Below, one piece after another: positions 17,819 to 29,175 of a stretch of DNA of 64,000 bases (position 1 is the first letter of the stretch; every line of letters starts with the position of its first letter). Both the position numbers and the translations under genes were made by a program. This stretch comes from Chthonobacter rhizosphaerae (GTDB lineage Bacteria; Pseudomonadota; Alphaproteobacteria; Rhizobiales; Pleomorphomonadaceae): NCBI RefSeq assembly GCF_013839525.1, contig NZ_JACDIS010000005.1, positions 186,001-250,000 on the forward strand, written 5' to 3'. The notes under the pieces are model-generated. The model made no database searches. It was not told the origin of the DNA and saw only the letters and a list, made by a program, of their open reading frames with translations.

Positions 17819-18529
17819 TCAGGCGTCGTCGTCCTCGTCCTCGGGCTTGCGCGTCATGGACTTCAGCTTGGCGAACACCGCGTCCGCGTCCAGCTCCTCG
17901 TCCTCGTCGGCGCGCGAGCCGGAGCGGAAGCCCGCCAGGGCGTCCTCGGACGTGGTCTCGTCCACCGGCAGCAGGGACGGCGCCGGCTCCAGCACCTTCT
18001 CCGGCGAGGCCTTGCCGGCCTTCTCCACTTCCATGTCGAGCTCGAGCTGCGAGCAGAGGCCGAGCGTCACCGGATCGAGCGGGGAGAGGCTGGCGGAATT
18101 CCAGTGGGTGCGGTCGCGGATCTGGGCGATGGTCGACTTGGTGGTGCCGACCAGGCGCATGATCTGCGCGTCCTTTAGCTCCGGATGGTTGCGCACCAGC
18201 CAGAGGATGGCGTTCGGCCGGTCCTGGCGGCGCGACACGGGGGTGTAGCGCGGACCGCGGCGCTTGGCCTCCGGCACGCGCACCTTCGGGTCGGCGAGCT
18301 TGAGGCGGTGCTCCGTGTTCTTTTCGGCGCGCTGGATCTCGTCGCGGGTGAGCTGGCCGGTGAGCACCGGGTCGAGGCCCTTGATGCCCTGGGCGGACTC
18401 GCCGTCCGCGATGGCCTTCACCTCGAGCGGGTGGAGCTTGCAGAACGCGGCGATCTGATCGAACGACAGGGCCGTGTTCTCGACCAGCCACACGGCCGTC
18501 GCCTTCGGCATGAGGGGCGCGTTCGACAT
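17819..18529 (-). CDS. trcR: DUF1013 protein, cell-cycle transcriptional regulator TrcR type
   Basis: 236-residue protein of the DUF1013 family, which is restricted to alphaproteobacteria and named TrcR for its role in cell-cycle transcription. Conserved blocks are present: LMPKATAVWLVENTALSFDQ, FCKLHPLEVKAIADGE, GIKGLDPVLTGQLTRDEI, and RPNAILWLVRNHPELKDAQI followed by GTTKSTIAQIRDRTHWN, a helix-turn-helix-like stretch. The last 50 residues are acidic and probably disordered. The ATG at 18529 was chosen over the TTG before it. It is monocistronic; I see no CtrA box just upstream. Confidence 0.82.
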   Translation of the reverse strand: MSNAPLMPKATAVWLVENTALSFDQIAAFCKLHPLEVKAIADGESAQGIKGLDPVLTGQLTRDEIQRAEKNTEHRLKLADPKVRVPEAKRRGPRYTPVSRRQDRPNAILWLVRNHPELKDAQIMRLVGTTKSTIAQIRDRTHWNSASLSPLDPVTLGLCSQLELDMEVEKAGKASPEKVLEPAPSLLPVDETTSEDALAGFRSGSRADEDEELDADAVFAKLKSMTRKPEDEDDDA

Positions 18530-18730
18530 CAAGTCAAATCCTTCTCGTGTGGTCCCCCGGCTCTCGCCGGTGGCCCGAAGTCGCTTCGCGATGACGGGGA
18601 ATGTGGGTCCTTATATCCACTTGAGAAGATCCACGCAATTCTTCGGAAGAGGGAAGACGGGGCGCTCGGGGGAGGGGTGGGCTTGCGGTTGGAGGCGAGC
18701 CTGCGCCAGCTGGAGAAGACGACCCCTCCC

Positions 18731-18763
18731 CCGGCTTCGCCGGACCCTCCCCTGAGGGGAGGG
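18731..18763. repeat. Palindromic intergenic element (CT/GA-rich)
   Basis: CCGGC-TTC-GCCGG (18731-18743) is followed directly by CCCTCCCC-TGA-GGGGAGGG (18745-18763), both perfect hairpins. A related pyrimidine/purine palindrome occurs twice between gap and pgk (54.45-54.60 kb). It lies in the 331-bp space between the TrcR-type and quinone oxidoreductase genes, which otherwise shows no gene. Confidence 0.55.
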
Positions 18764-18860
18764 ATGGTGCGGGCGGCTCTGCGTGGGGCGGGGAGGGAGT
18801 GGGGGACGATGGCGGGACCTCTTGGGGCGGCCGCCGTCGCGAACGTGACGGCGGGGAGCT

Positions 18861-19859
18861 CTACTCCGTCGTCAGCATGATCTTGCCCACGTGGTCGGCT
18901 TCGAGGAGGGCGTGGGCCTTTGCGGCGTCGGTGAGGGGGAGGACGGCGTCGATGACGGGGGCGACGGTGCCGGCGGCGAGGAGGGGCCAGACCTTTTCCT
19001 CCAGGCAGGCGGCGATTTTGGCCTTGAAGGCGGGGTCGCGGGCGCGGAGGGTGGAGCCGGTGTGGGTGAGGCGCTTCAGCATGAGGCGGTTGAAGTTCAC
19101 CGTCTGCTTCGCCCCGCGCAGGAAGGCGATCTGGACGATGCGGCCCTCCACGGCGGCGGCCTCGTAGTTGCGGTCGATGTAGTCGCCGCCGACCATGTCC
19201 AGGATGACGTCGACGCCCTTGCCGCCGGTCGCCTGCTTGACGGCGGCGACGAAGTCCTCCTCCCGGTAGTTGACCGCGAGGTCCGCCCCGAGTTCGCGGC
19301 AGACGCGGCACTTCTCGTCGCTGCCGGCGGTGGCGAAGACCGTCGCGCCGAAGGCCTTGGCGAGCTGGATCGCCGTGGTGCCGATGCCGCTGGTGCCGCC
19401 GTGGACGAGGAAGCTTTCGCCGGACAGGAGGCCCGCCCGGTCGAACACGTTGGACCAGACCGTGAAGAAGGTCTCCGGCAGGGCGGCCGCCTTGACCATG
19501 TCGTAGCCCTCCGGCAGCGGCAGGGCGTTGGAGCCGTCCACCACGGCGTATTCGGCGTAGCCGCCGCCGGGGACGAGCGCCGTGACCCGGTCGCCGACCT
19601 TCCACGGGCCGGCGAGGTCGCCGCGGGCGACCACGGTGCCGGCGATCTCCAGGCCCGGGATGTCGGACGCGCCGGGCGGCGGCGGGTAGCCGCCCTCGCG
19701 CTGCAGGCTGTCGGGCCGGTTCACGCCGGCGGCCGCCACCTTCACCAGGATCTCGCGCGGGGCGGGCGACGGCACCGGGCGGGTCGCCGGCGCCAGCACC
19801 TCGGGGCCGCCCGGGCGGGTGATCTCGATGGCGGTCATGGTGGCGGGGATGTCGGACAC
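18861..19859 (-). CDS. NAD(P)H-quinone oxidoreductase, PIG3-like (zinc-free MDR)
   Basis: 332-residue medium-chain dehydrogenase/reductase of the quinone oxidoreductase group. It carries AAGVNRPDSLQREGGYPPPP in the substrate domain and the NADPH-binding stretch SFLVHGGTSGIGTTAIQLAK near residue 150, then VDVILDMVGGDYIDRN. The structural and catalytic zinc ligands of alcohol dehydrogenases are absent, as expected for the zinc-independent PIG3/QOR branch. The likely reaction is NADPH-dependent reduction of quinones or reactive carbonyls in the cytoplasm. The start is a GTG at 19859, preceded by GAAGGAAA. It is divergent from the DUF1192 gene. Confidence 0.88.
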   Translation of the reverse strand: MSDIPATMTAIEITRPGGPEVLAPATRPVPSPAPREILVKVAAAGVNRPDSLQREGGYPPPPGASDIPGLEIAGTVVARGDLAGPWKVGDRVTALVPGGGYAEYAVVDGSNALPLPEGYDMVKAAALPETFFTVWSNVFDRAGLLSGESFLVHGGTSGIGTTAIQLAKAFGATVFATAGSDEKCRVCRELGADLAVNYREEDFVAAVKQATGGKGVDVILDMVGGDYIDRNYEAAAVEGRIVQIAFLRGAKQTVNFNRLMLKRLTHTGSTLRARDPAFKAKIAACLEEKVWPLLAAGTVAPVIDAVLPLTDAAKAHALLEADHVGKIMLTTE

Positions 19860-19976
19860 GGAGGCATTTCCTTCTGAGGCGGCCGGGGCGCGTCGCGCAA
19901 AGACTGCACCCGGCCTGTTTTCCCGCCGCCGTCGCCGCCCTACCTTGGACAGACGTCACCGTCAGGAGAGGACGCC

Positions 19977-20165
19977 ATGGTGTGGGACGATGAGCGCGCT
20001 GTGAAGCCACCCGGCCACCAGATCGGCCAGGACCTGTCGTCGCTGTCGGAGGAGGACCTTGCCGAGCGGATCGAGATGCTCAAGGCGGAGATCCTCCGCC
20101 TGGAAAACGCGATGCGGGCGAAGGCTTCGGTCCGGACGGCGGCGGACTCCCTGTTCCGCCGTTAG
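19977..20165 (+). CDS. DUF1192 family small protein
   Basis: 62-residue protein of the alphaproteobacterial DUF1192 family: WDDER near the N-terminus, HQIGQDLSSLSEEDLAERIE, then a helix EMLKAEILRLENAMRAKAS and the conserved end SAADSLFRR-type. The function is unknown. AGGAGAGG precedes the ATG by seven bases. It is followed 126 bp later by a CtrA-type box and candidate small RNA rather than by another gene. Confidence 0.85.
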   Translation: MVWDDERAVKPPGHQIGQDLSSLSEEDLAERIEMLKAEILRLENAMRAKASVRTAADSLFRR

Positions 20166-20291
20166 GAGCCGGCGAATGCCACGTCTTCTTGCCGCCGACT
20201 GTAGTCGGAAACGTCGCGTCCAGCACTGAAAGCGGCGAACGGCGGCGAAGACTGTGCCGAAACGGGATCGCGGCGAAACATGCGTCTTAGC

Positions 20292-20308
20292 TTAACTAAC
20301 CGTTAACC
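20292..20308 (+). promoter_or_regulatory. CtrA-type box TTAA-N7-TTAACC
   Basis: A perfect match to the alphaproteobacterial CtrA site: TTAA at 20292-20295, seven bases, TTAACC at 20303-20308. Such AT-only motifs are very unlikely by chance in DNA this GC-rich. It lies 311 bp upstream of the RcdA-type gene and 42 bp upstream of two terminator-like hairpins. Confidence 0.65.
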
Positions 20309-20324
20309 ACTCCGGCGCACACTT

Positions 20325-20425
20325 GCCTTGTCCAGACTTCTGGATCGTGGGTGACCATCGTCACTCTTTTTGACGCCTCCCTGTTCAACTGCACCGGGCC
20401 GCGCTCGTCGCGGCCCTTTTTTCTT
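20325..20425 (+). ncRNA. Candidate small RNA with tandem terminators
   Basis: Between the CtrA box and the RcdA-type gene there are three hairpins and no credible gene: TCCAGA-CT-TCTGGA (20331-20344), GTGAC-CATC-GTCAC followed by TCTTTTT (20349-20371), and GGGCCGCG-CTCGT-CGCGGCCC followed by TTTTTT (about 20397-20424). The last one is a textbook terminator standing more than 230 bases after the DUF1192 stop and before the next gene. If the CtrA box overlaps a -35 element, a transcript of roughly 90 bases would start near 20330 and end here. The 5' end is a guess. Confidence 0.4.
20397..20424 (+). terminator. Rho-independent terminator with no gene immediately upstream
   Basis: An eight-base-pair GC stem with a five-base loop and six T residues. 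It would end either read-through from DUF1192 or a separate small RNA. Confidence 0.75.
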
Positions 20426-20618
20426 TTCCGGATGGTCGGAATAGGAGGCGTGGCACGGGCGTTGCCTGTGTGCCATATCCCTGGGCGCAACGAGTCCCGG
20501 AACGGCACGAAACGCGCTATGATCGGTTTCCTGGCCGGTCCGGTCGGAACGACGCCTGGGGATGCGGCGCTTGCGGGGTCTCGCGAGCGGATCTTCGAGG
20601 ACGAGAGGCTTGGCGAGT

Positions 20619-21155
20619 ATGAGTGAGTATGTCGTCTCCAGCGATCCATCCGATCCGCATCCGATCGCGTTCGCGGAGCGTTTCGCCAACTCGGACACCT
20701 TCCGGGACCTGTTCCGCGAGGGCATGACCCTGGTGGAGGAAACGGCGTCCTATCTGGACGGGGAGGGGCGGCGGGACAGCCGCACCCTGCCGCGCGCCGG
20801 ATCGCTGCTCTACACGACCGAGTCCATGCGTCTGACCACGCGCCTGATGCAGCTCGCCTCCTGGCTGCTGCTGCAGCGGGCGGTGAACGAGGGCGAGATC
20901 TCGTCCGAACAGGCCAATTCGGAAAAGCGCAAGGTGCGCCTGGACGGCGTGCCGACCGCCTCGGCCGTGGCGGGCTACGACGAGCTGCCGGACGCGCTCC
21001 GCTCGCTGATCGAGCGGTCGAGCCGGCTGCAGGAGCGGATCCGTCACCTGGACCAGGCGATGTACGGCCCGAAGCCGGTGGTGGACGCGACCGCCAACCC
21101 GGTGGCGCGCGACCTCGGCCGCCTCGCGGATGCCTTCGGGGCGCGCCGGGACTGA
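20619..21155 (+). CDS. rcdA: DUF1465 family protein (RcdA-type)
   Basis: 178-residue helical protein of the DUF1465 family, which includes Caulobacter RcdA, an adaptor that helps ClpXP degrade the cell-cycle regulator CtrA. Family features are visible: FRDLFREGMTLVEETASYLDGEGR, LYTTESMRLTTRLMQLASWLLLQRAV, and a C-terminal segment LIERSSRLQERIRHLDQAMYG. RcdA homologues in Rhizobiales are recognisable, but the adaptor role here is inferred. The ATG at 20619 has GAGAGG about ten bases upstream; earlier in-frame starts lack a site. The CtrA box at 20292 suggests cell-cycle control, as known for rcdA in Caulobacter, although a terminator lies between them. Confidence 0.78.
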   Translation: MSEYVVSSDPSDPHPIAFAERFANSDTFRDLFREGMTLVEETASYLDGEGRRDSRTLPRAGSLLYTTESMRLTTRLMQLASWLLLQRAVNEGEISSEQANSEKRKVRLDGVPTASAVAGYDELPDALRSLIERSSRLQERIRHLDQAMYGPKPVVDATANPVARDLGRLADAFGARRD

Positions 21156-21268
21156 CGGCCGCGAGGGCGAGCGGGCGGTGGCTCGCTCGTCGAGACGCCG
21201 TGCTTTTCTCCGGCGGCGGGATGCCGTCGGCCGGGCCGACCTTTTCGACAGCCGCGCCTGCCGCCATG

Positions 21269-21295
21269 AAAAAAGCCCCGGGTGACCGGGGCTTT
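21269..21295 (-). terminator. Rho-independent terminator of rpmE
   Basis: AAAGCCCCGG-GTGA-CCGGGGCTTT is a ten-base-pair perfect stem; on the minus strand it is followed by a run of T residues, 34 bases beyond the rpmE stop. Confidence 0.88.
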
Positions 21296-21328
21296 CGCGT
21301 TTCGTCGGATCGGCCGAAGCCGTTCGGA

Positions 21329-21553
21329 TCACTTGCCGAACAGGCTGCCGAACTTGTTGTTGAAGCGCGACACGCGCCCGCCGCGGTCCAGGAGCTGCTG
21401 GTTGCCGCCGGTCCAGGCCGGGTGGGACTTCGGGTCGATGTCGAGGTTCAGCGTCTCGCCTTCCGCGCCGTAGCACGACCGGGTGGTGAACTCGGTGCCG
21501 TCCGTCATCACGACCTTGATGGTGTGATAGTCGGGGTGGATGCCCTGCTTCAT
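21329..21553 (-). CDS. rpmE: 50S ribosomal protein bL31
   Basis: 74-residue bL31. It begins [20 protein letters not shown] and contains [20 protein letters not shown] and [19 protein letters not shown], the conserved end. Only one cysteine is present (RSCYGAEGE), so this is a zinc-free type without the CXXC ribbon. The ATG at 21553 is set by the family N-terminus; the long in-frame upstream extension is only the repeat-containing leader. It is monocistronic, ending at the hairpin 34 bases downstream. Confidence 0.95.
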   Translation of the reverse strand: MKQGIHPDYHTIKVVMTDGTEFTTRSCYGAEGETLNLDIDPKSHPAWTGGNQQLLDRGGRVSRFNNKFGSLFGK

Positions 21554-21567
21554 CGCTGTCGTTCCTT

Positions 21568-21609
21568 CATCAACTGACGTGCCGCGGGCATCGACTGACG
21601 TGCCGCGGG
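21568..21609. repeat. Tandem 21-bp direct repeat in the rpmE leader
   Basis: Two adjacent copies of a 21-bp unit, 21568-21588 and 21589-21609, differ at one base (CATCAACTGACG... and CATCGACTGACG..., both ending GTGCCGCGGG). They lie 14-56 bases upstream of the rpmE start codon, inside its probable untranslated leader, where an RNA-level autoregulatory site would be expected. Confidence 0.75.
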
Positions 21610-21768
21610 GCACGCGGGCGCCGGACGAGGCGGGCCCGAATACGGTGAGAGAGCGGTCCCAGGGCCTTGCGCCGCCCGCGCCATCCGCCCGGAAGAGGGC
21701 GACGGGCACACGACGGAACGGCCGCCGACGAAAGCGTGGCGACCCTGGACTGCTCGCGTTCGGCGGCC

Positions 21769-21798
21769 TCTATACAGGAAGACCGGCCGACCCACAAG
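21769..21798 (-). promoter_or_regulatory. Candidate rpmE promoter
   Basis: On the minus strand CTTGTG (21798-21793) and TATAGA (21774-21769) are 18 bases apart. Transcription would begin near 21762, giving rpmE a leader of about 210 bases that contains the tandem 21-bp repeat. The plus-strand ABC gene starts beyond it at 21951. The 397-bp gap holds no other supported gene. Confidence 0.35.
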
Positions 21799-21950
21799 GC
21801 AGGGGAGAGGCGGGACGGGGTGGGCGGCCGCCTCCGGTCGACCGGGCTGGGCGAGGGGCGCGTCCGTGGCGGCGCGGAGGGTTGCGCGGGGTCGGCGGAT
21901 GGGGGCAATCTCCTGCGGCTTTGAACCAACGGGCGACAGGACGACACCAC

Positions 21951-23744
<1,794 letters not shown>

Positions 23745-23818
23745 GGGGGCGGGGGAGGAGCCTCGGCGGGCGGGCGTTTGCGCGCCGTCGCTCGTTGGCC
23801 GTCGCTCGCTCGCACGCC

Positions 23819-24208
23819 GTCGTCCCGGCGGACGCCGGGATCCTGCCGACGGAAAGGGAGCGCGGCACGGGGTGTCGATAGGCTCGGACAGTGGGTCCGA
23901 GGAGAGACTGCCGGCGTGGCGGTCAAGGCCGCATGCGGTTGGATCCCGGCGTTCGCCGGGATGACGGATTTGGAGCGGGGCGTGTGGTGGGGGCTTGGTG
24001 CGCGCGTTGTTATTTGCTCGCTGTCGCTCGTTGGTCGTCGCACGTTGGCCGTCATCCCGGCGGAAGCCGGGATCCAGCCGACGGAAAGGGAGCGCGGCAT
24101 GGGGTGTCGATAGGCTCGGACAGTGGGTCCGAGGAGTCCGAGGAGAGACTGCCGGCGTAGCGGTCAAGGCCGCATGCGGTTGGATCCCGGCGTTCGCCGG
24201 GATGACGG
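23819..24208. repeat. Two copies of a paired palindromic (REP-like) element
   Basis: A block of about 150 bp occurs at 23819-23968 and again at 24050-24208. Each block is bounded by inverted copies of a short palindrome: CGTC(A/G)TCCCGGCGGA-GCCGGGAT at the left and GGATCCCGGCGTTCGCCGGG plus ATGACGG at the right, with about 90 bp between containing AGCGCGGCA(C/T)GGGGTGTCG. The second copy has an extra nine-base duplication (TCCGAGGAG). It resembles rhizobial palindromic elements of the GTCATCCCGGC type. The rest of 23745-24392 between the ABC exporter and ftsH shows no gene. Confidence 0.8.
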
Positions 24209-24392
24209 TGTGGGGCGGGGCGCGGCAGTGGCAGTGGAGCGGGGCGGGGAGCGACGGCTGAGTGACGGGCGCGGGTTGCGGCGGCTCGGGAGTGGCGGCC
24301 GAGTGACGGGAGCGGGGTGCGGCGGCTCGGGCGTGGCGGCGTGGTTGCTTTGCGCACGGCGGAAGCAGGAAGGGACTGGCATTCCGAAACGA

Positions 24393-24422
24393 AAGCGCCG
24401 GACCATCGCTGGTCCGGCGCTT
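24393..24422. terminator. Strong hairpin terminator downstream of ftsH
   Basis: AAGCGCCGGACCA-TCGC-TGGTCCGGCGCTT, a 13-base-pair perfect stem, 40 bases past the ftsH stop codon. On the minus strand it is followed by TTCGTTTC, only moderately T-rich. Confidence 0.75.
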
Positions 24423-24461
24423 CTTGGTTTCGTCTCTGGGCTCCAGGCGGAGGGTCGGGCC

Positions 24462-26387
<1,926 letters not shown>

Positions 26388-26475
26388 CGTCGACCTTTGG
26401 CGCCGCGAAGCACGACGCGGGTAATGACACGATCGGGAAGGTGATCCTGTACCAATGATCCTGTCCCGAGCCTGA

Positions 26476-26504
26476 AGATAGGGGGCCGAGCCCCCGTTGC
26501 CAAC
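26476..26504 (-). promoter_or_regulatory. Candidate ftsH promoter
   Basis: On the minus strand GTTGGC (26504-26499) and CTATCT (26481-26476) are exactly 17 bases apart, close to the rhizobial CTTGAC-N17-CTATAT pattern. Transcription would start near 26469, about 80 bases before the ftsH ATG. This makes ftsH separately transcribed from tilS. Confidence 0.45.
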
Positions 26505-26543
26505 CCGACCTTCCGCTTTGCGGTCGGCCTTTTCTGTCGTGGT

Positions 26544-27782
26544 TTATTGAAAGTCTGAAATGGAGTTTCCGTTCCGAGCCTCTGGCGCGGCCTCGGCCGG
26601 GGCCACGACGGGCAGGCTGGCGGCCGCCCGGGGCGGCAGATCGGGCCGCCGCTCGTCCCCGCGGGCGGCCCGGATCACGGTGCCGGGCGGCACCGGGCCG
26701 GCGACCTGAAGGCGGATGCGGCCGTCCCAGAGCACGGAGCCGGCAGCGGAAACCGGCACCACCGGAAAGCCGCGCCGGCCGGCCTCCGCGTAGAGCCAGA
26801 TCCGGCCGGCCCGCCGCTCCAGCACCACGCCCGCGATGGTGCGCCGGCAGGCGTCGGCCGGCGCGGCGGCGCCGACGAGCGCCCACCAGGCCTCCAGCGG
26901 GGCGAGCCGCGGCGGATGGTCGCCGGGCCTGATGCGCCGGATCTGGCGCGACACGAGGCGGAGCGCGACCTCCTCGGGGGCGGCGAGAAGGCGCGCGGCC
27001 TCCACCGAGACGACCCCGCCGTGGTCCGTCACGGCGGCGGCCTCCAGATCCGCCGTGACCCGGTCGAGCGCGGCGGCCGCGCGGGCGAGGCGGGCGGCGG
27101 TGTCGGCGAGGACCTCGGCGGTGAGGCCGGCGGCGGCGAGCGCGGGCGCGAGCGCCCGGACCCTCGCCCTCAGGAACCGGTCCGCATCGGCGTTGGAGGG
27201 ATCGTCCACGAACGCAAGCCCGGCGGCGCGGCAGGTGGCGACGAGCCGGGCCTTGGGGACGGCGAGGAGTGGCCGCACGAAGCGCATGCCGTCCACCACG
27301 CGCTCCGGCGCCATGCCGGCGAGGCCGTAGACGCCGGAGCCGCGGACGAGGCGCATCAGGAACGTCTCGGCCTGGTCGTCGAGGGTGTGGGCGAGGGCGA
27401 CGGCGCCGCAGCCGGCGCCGGCCGCGGCCTCGGCCAGCAGGCGATAGCGGGCGGCGCGGGCGCGGGCCTGTAGGTCGGAGGCGGGCGGGGCGTCGTGGTG
27501 GACCCAGGCGAGCCGTTCGGCCCCGTGGCCGAGCGACCGGGCGAGGGCGCACACCGCGTCGGCCTCGGCGGCGGAGCCGGGGCGCAGGCCGTGGTCGACC
27601 GTCAGCACCACGAGGCGCGGCGGCGGGGCGCGGCGCGCCGCGAACCGATGCAGGCAATGAAGAAGGGCGGTGGAATCCGGGCCGCCGGAAACGGCCACCC
27701 CGAGGGTGCCGACATCGGCGAGGCCCTGGAACAGGCCGTCGAGTTCGTCGTCGCCGACCGGGCGAGGGTCCGGCGCGGGCAC
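26544..27782 (-). CDS. tilS: tRNA(Ile) lysidine(34) synthetase
   Basis: 412-residue enzyme that converts C34 of tRNA-Ile(CAU) to lysidine with ATP and lysine, so that the tRNA reads AUA. The PP-loop SGGPDST is at residues 32-38, followed by TVDHGLRPGSAAEADAV and the conserved HTLDDQAETFLMRLVRGSG. The C-terminal substrate-binding region is less conserved but of normal length. The start is GTG, two bases beyond the cpoB stop, implying translational coupling with cpoB. Confidence 0.93.
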   Translation of the reverse strand: MPAPDPRPVGDDELDGLFQGLADVGTLGVAVSGGPDSTALLHCLHRFAARRAPPPRLVVLTVDHGLRPGSAAEADAVCALARSLGHGAERLAWVHHDAPPASDLQARARAARYRLLAEAAAGAGCGAVALAHTLDDQAETFLMRLVRGSGVYGLAGMAPERVVDGMRFVRPLLAVPKARLVATCRAAGLAFVDDPSNADADRFLRARVRALAPALAAAGLTAEVLADTAARLARAAAALDRVTADLEAAAVTDHGGVVSVEAARLLAAPEEVALRLVSRQIRRIRPGDHPPRLAPLEAWWALVGAAAPADACRRTIAGVVLERRAGRIWLYAEAGRRGFPVVPVSAAGSVLWDGRIRLQVAGPVPPGTVIRAARGDERRPDLPPRAAASLPVVAPAEAAPEARNGNSISDFQ

Positions 27783-27784
27783 GG

Positions 27785-28936
27785 TCAGCAGCCGGCCTTG
27801 GTCCGCTGGGCGCTGGCGCGGTCGAGGAGCGCGGCGGGCGCGGACGGGAATTTCCTGGAGAGTTCGCCATAGGTGGCGCAGGCGGCGTCGCGCTCGCCGA
27901 GGCCTTCCAGGGAGAGGCCGAGCTTCAGAAGGCTTTCCGGCGCCTTCGGGCTTTTCGGATAGTCGCGATAGGTGGTCAGGAAGGCGTCGGCGGCCTCGCG
28001 GAAGCGGTCGCGCGCGTAATAGCTCTCGCCGAGCCAGAACTGGGCGCTGGAGGCGAGCTCGGACCGCGGATTGTCGCTGAGGAACTGCTTCAGGCTCATC
28101 TCGGCCATCTGATAGTCGCCGGAGAGGATGTAGCCGTAGGCCTGATCGTAGGACGCGCGCGGATCGGTCGGCTGCATGACCGCGGCGGTCCGGGTGCCGA
28201 CGTCGGGCGCGGGCCGGGGGGCGCCGAGGCCGCCCGCCGGAGGCGCGGTCGCGACGCCGGGGAGCGCGCCCGGCTGGGGCGCCCCGAAGGTCGGATCGCC
28301 CGCCGGGCCGGCTCCGAGCGAGCCAGTGCCGAGGCCGGGCGAGCCGAAGGTGTCCGACGGCTCCACGCCGCGGGCGATCGCCGACAGGTCGAGCGGGCCG
28401 CCGAGGGCGCTGTTGGACGGGGGCGCCGTCATGCTGCCGTCGCCCGGGATGGTGCCGAGGACGGCCGGCGGCGCGCCGGCGGTCAGCGAGCCGTCCGCCG
28501 TGGCGGGCGGGGTCGCGGTGAAGCCGGGCTGGGTCGGCACGGCGGCGGTGTCGCGGCTCGGCGCCGGGGTGGCGGCGTCCGAGCGCTTCTGGGCCGGGCG
28601 GCCGTTGCCCTCGAGCTGCTGGAAGCGGAACTCCGCGTCCTCCTGCTGACGGCGCATGAGCTCCTGGAGCTGCTGGATCTGGTAGGTCAGCTCCTCGACG
28701 CGACCGTTCAGCTGGCGCATCTGCTCCTGCATCTGGTCGATGCGCATGGACTGCTCGGCGTAGATGGCCGACGACTGCGCCTCGGTCGCGGTCCCGCCGA
28801 TCGCGGCCGGAGGCGTCGGCGGGCTGCGCCCGAACATCTGGGCGGCGGCGCCGCCGGCGGTCGCCGTCACGAGGAGAAGCGCGACGGCGACGGGCAATCC
28901 GTGCCGCGCGATCGCGCCTTTGACGTCCATGATCAT
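27785..28936 (-). CDS. cpoB: Tol-Pal system coordinator CpoB (YbgF)
   Basis: 383-residue periplasmic protein that links the Tol-Pal machine to peptidoglycan synthesis during constriction. A signal peptide ends near residue 32 (GGAAAQ). A trimerising coiled coil follows at about 55-95 (MRIDQMQEQMRQLNGRVEEL...). A long Pro/Gly/Ala/Thr-rich linker comes next, then three TPR repeats starting ASYDQAYGYILSGDYQMAEM and containing AQFWLGESYYARDRF. The linker is considerably longer than in E. coli. It is the usual gene between pal and tilS. Starts at 28936 and 28930 are both possible. Confidence 0.92.
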   Translation of the reverse strand: MIMDVKGAIARHGLPVAVALLLVTATAGGAAAQMFGRSPPTPPAAIGGTATEAQSSAIYAEQSMRIDQMQEQMRQLNGRVEELTYQIQQLQELMRRQQEDAEFRFQQLEGNGRPAQKRSDAATPAPSRDTAAVPTQPGFTATPPATADGSLTAGAPPAVLGTIPGDGSMTAPPSNSALGGPLDLSAIARGVEPSDTFGSPGLGTGSLGAGPAGDPTFGAPQPGALPGVATAPPAGGLGAPRPAPDVGTRTAAVMQPTDPRASYDQAYGYILSGDYQMAEMSLKQFLSDNPRSELASSAQFWLGESYYARDRFREAADAFLTTYRDYPKSPKAPESLLKLGLSLEGLGERDAACATYGELSRKFPSAPAALLDRASAQRTKAGC

Positions 28937-29046
28937 GAGCTCGGCCTGTTTCCTTGGGGCATCGAGGGTGAAGGGCCGACGCGTGCCGGCACGGCGAGCG
29001 GGGATCGATCCCGGCCCGCCTGATCTACCATAGCTCTCCGGCATAT

Positions 29047-29063
29047 CGGCCAAATTTTGGCCG
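29047..29063. promoter_or_regulatory. Palindrome upstream of cpoB
   Basis: CGGCCAAA-T-TTTGGCCG is a perfect inverted repeat 111 bases upstream of the cpoB start, between cpoB and the pal terminator. It could be an operator or a promoter-region structure; no known consensus is recognised. Confidence 0.3.
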
Positions 29064-29091
29064 ACGGAGGACCGAGAGGGACGGCCGGGCG

Positions 29092-29132
29092 AAAAACGCG
29101 ACGGCCCCGCCGGATCGCTCCGGGCGGGGCCG
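29092..29132 (-). terminator. Terminator of pal
   Basis: CGGCCCCGCCGG and CCGGGCGGGGCCG pair around a short loop; on the minus strand TTTTT follows after about five bases. It separates pal from cpoB, 44 bases beyond the pal stop. Confidence 0.65.
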
Positions 29133-29175
29133 CGACGAGGGGCCGGGCGGTCGGGCCGACCGCCGGCGGGTCCGA

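Noticed and set aside
20351-20626. Plus-strand ORF of 91 codons before the RcdA-type gene
   Set aside because: It runs through a strong Rho-independent terminator, lacks a ribosome-binding site, and shows no family resemblance.
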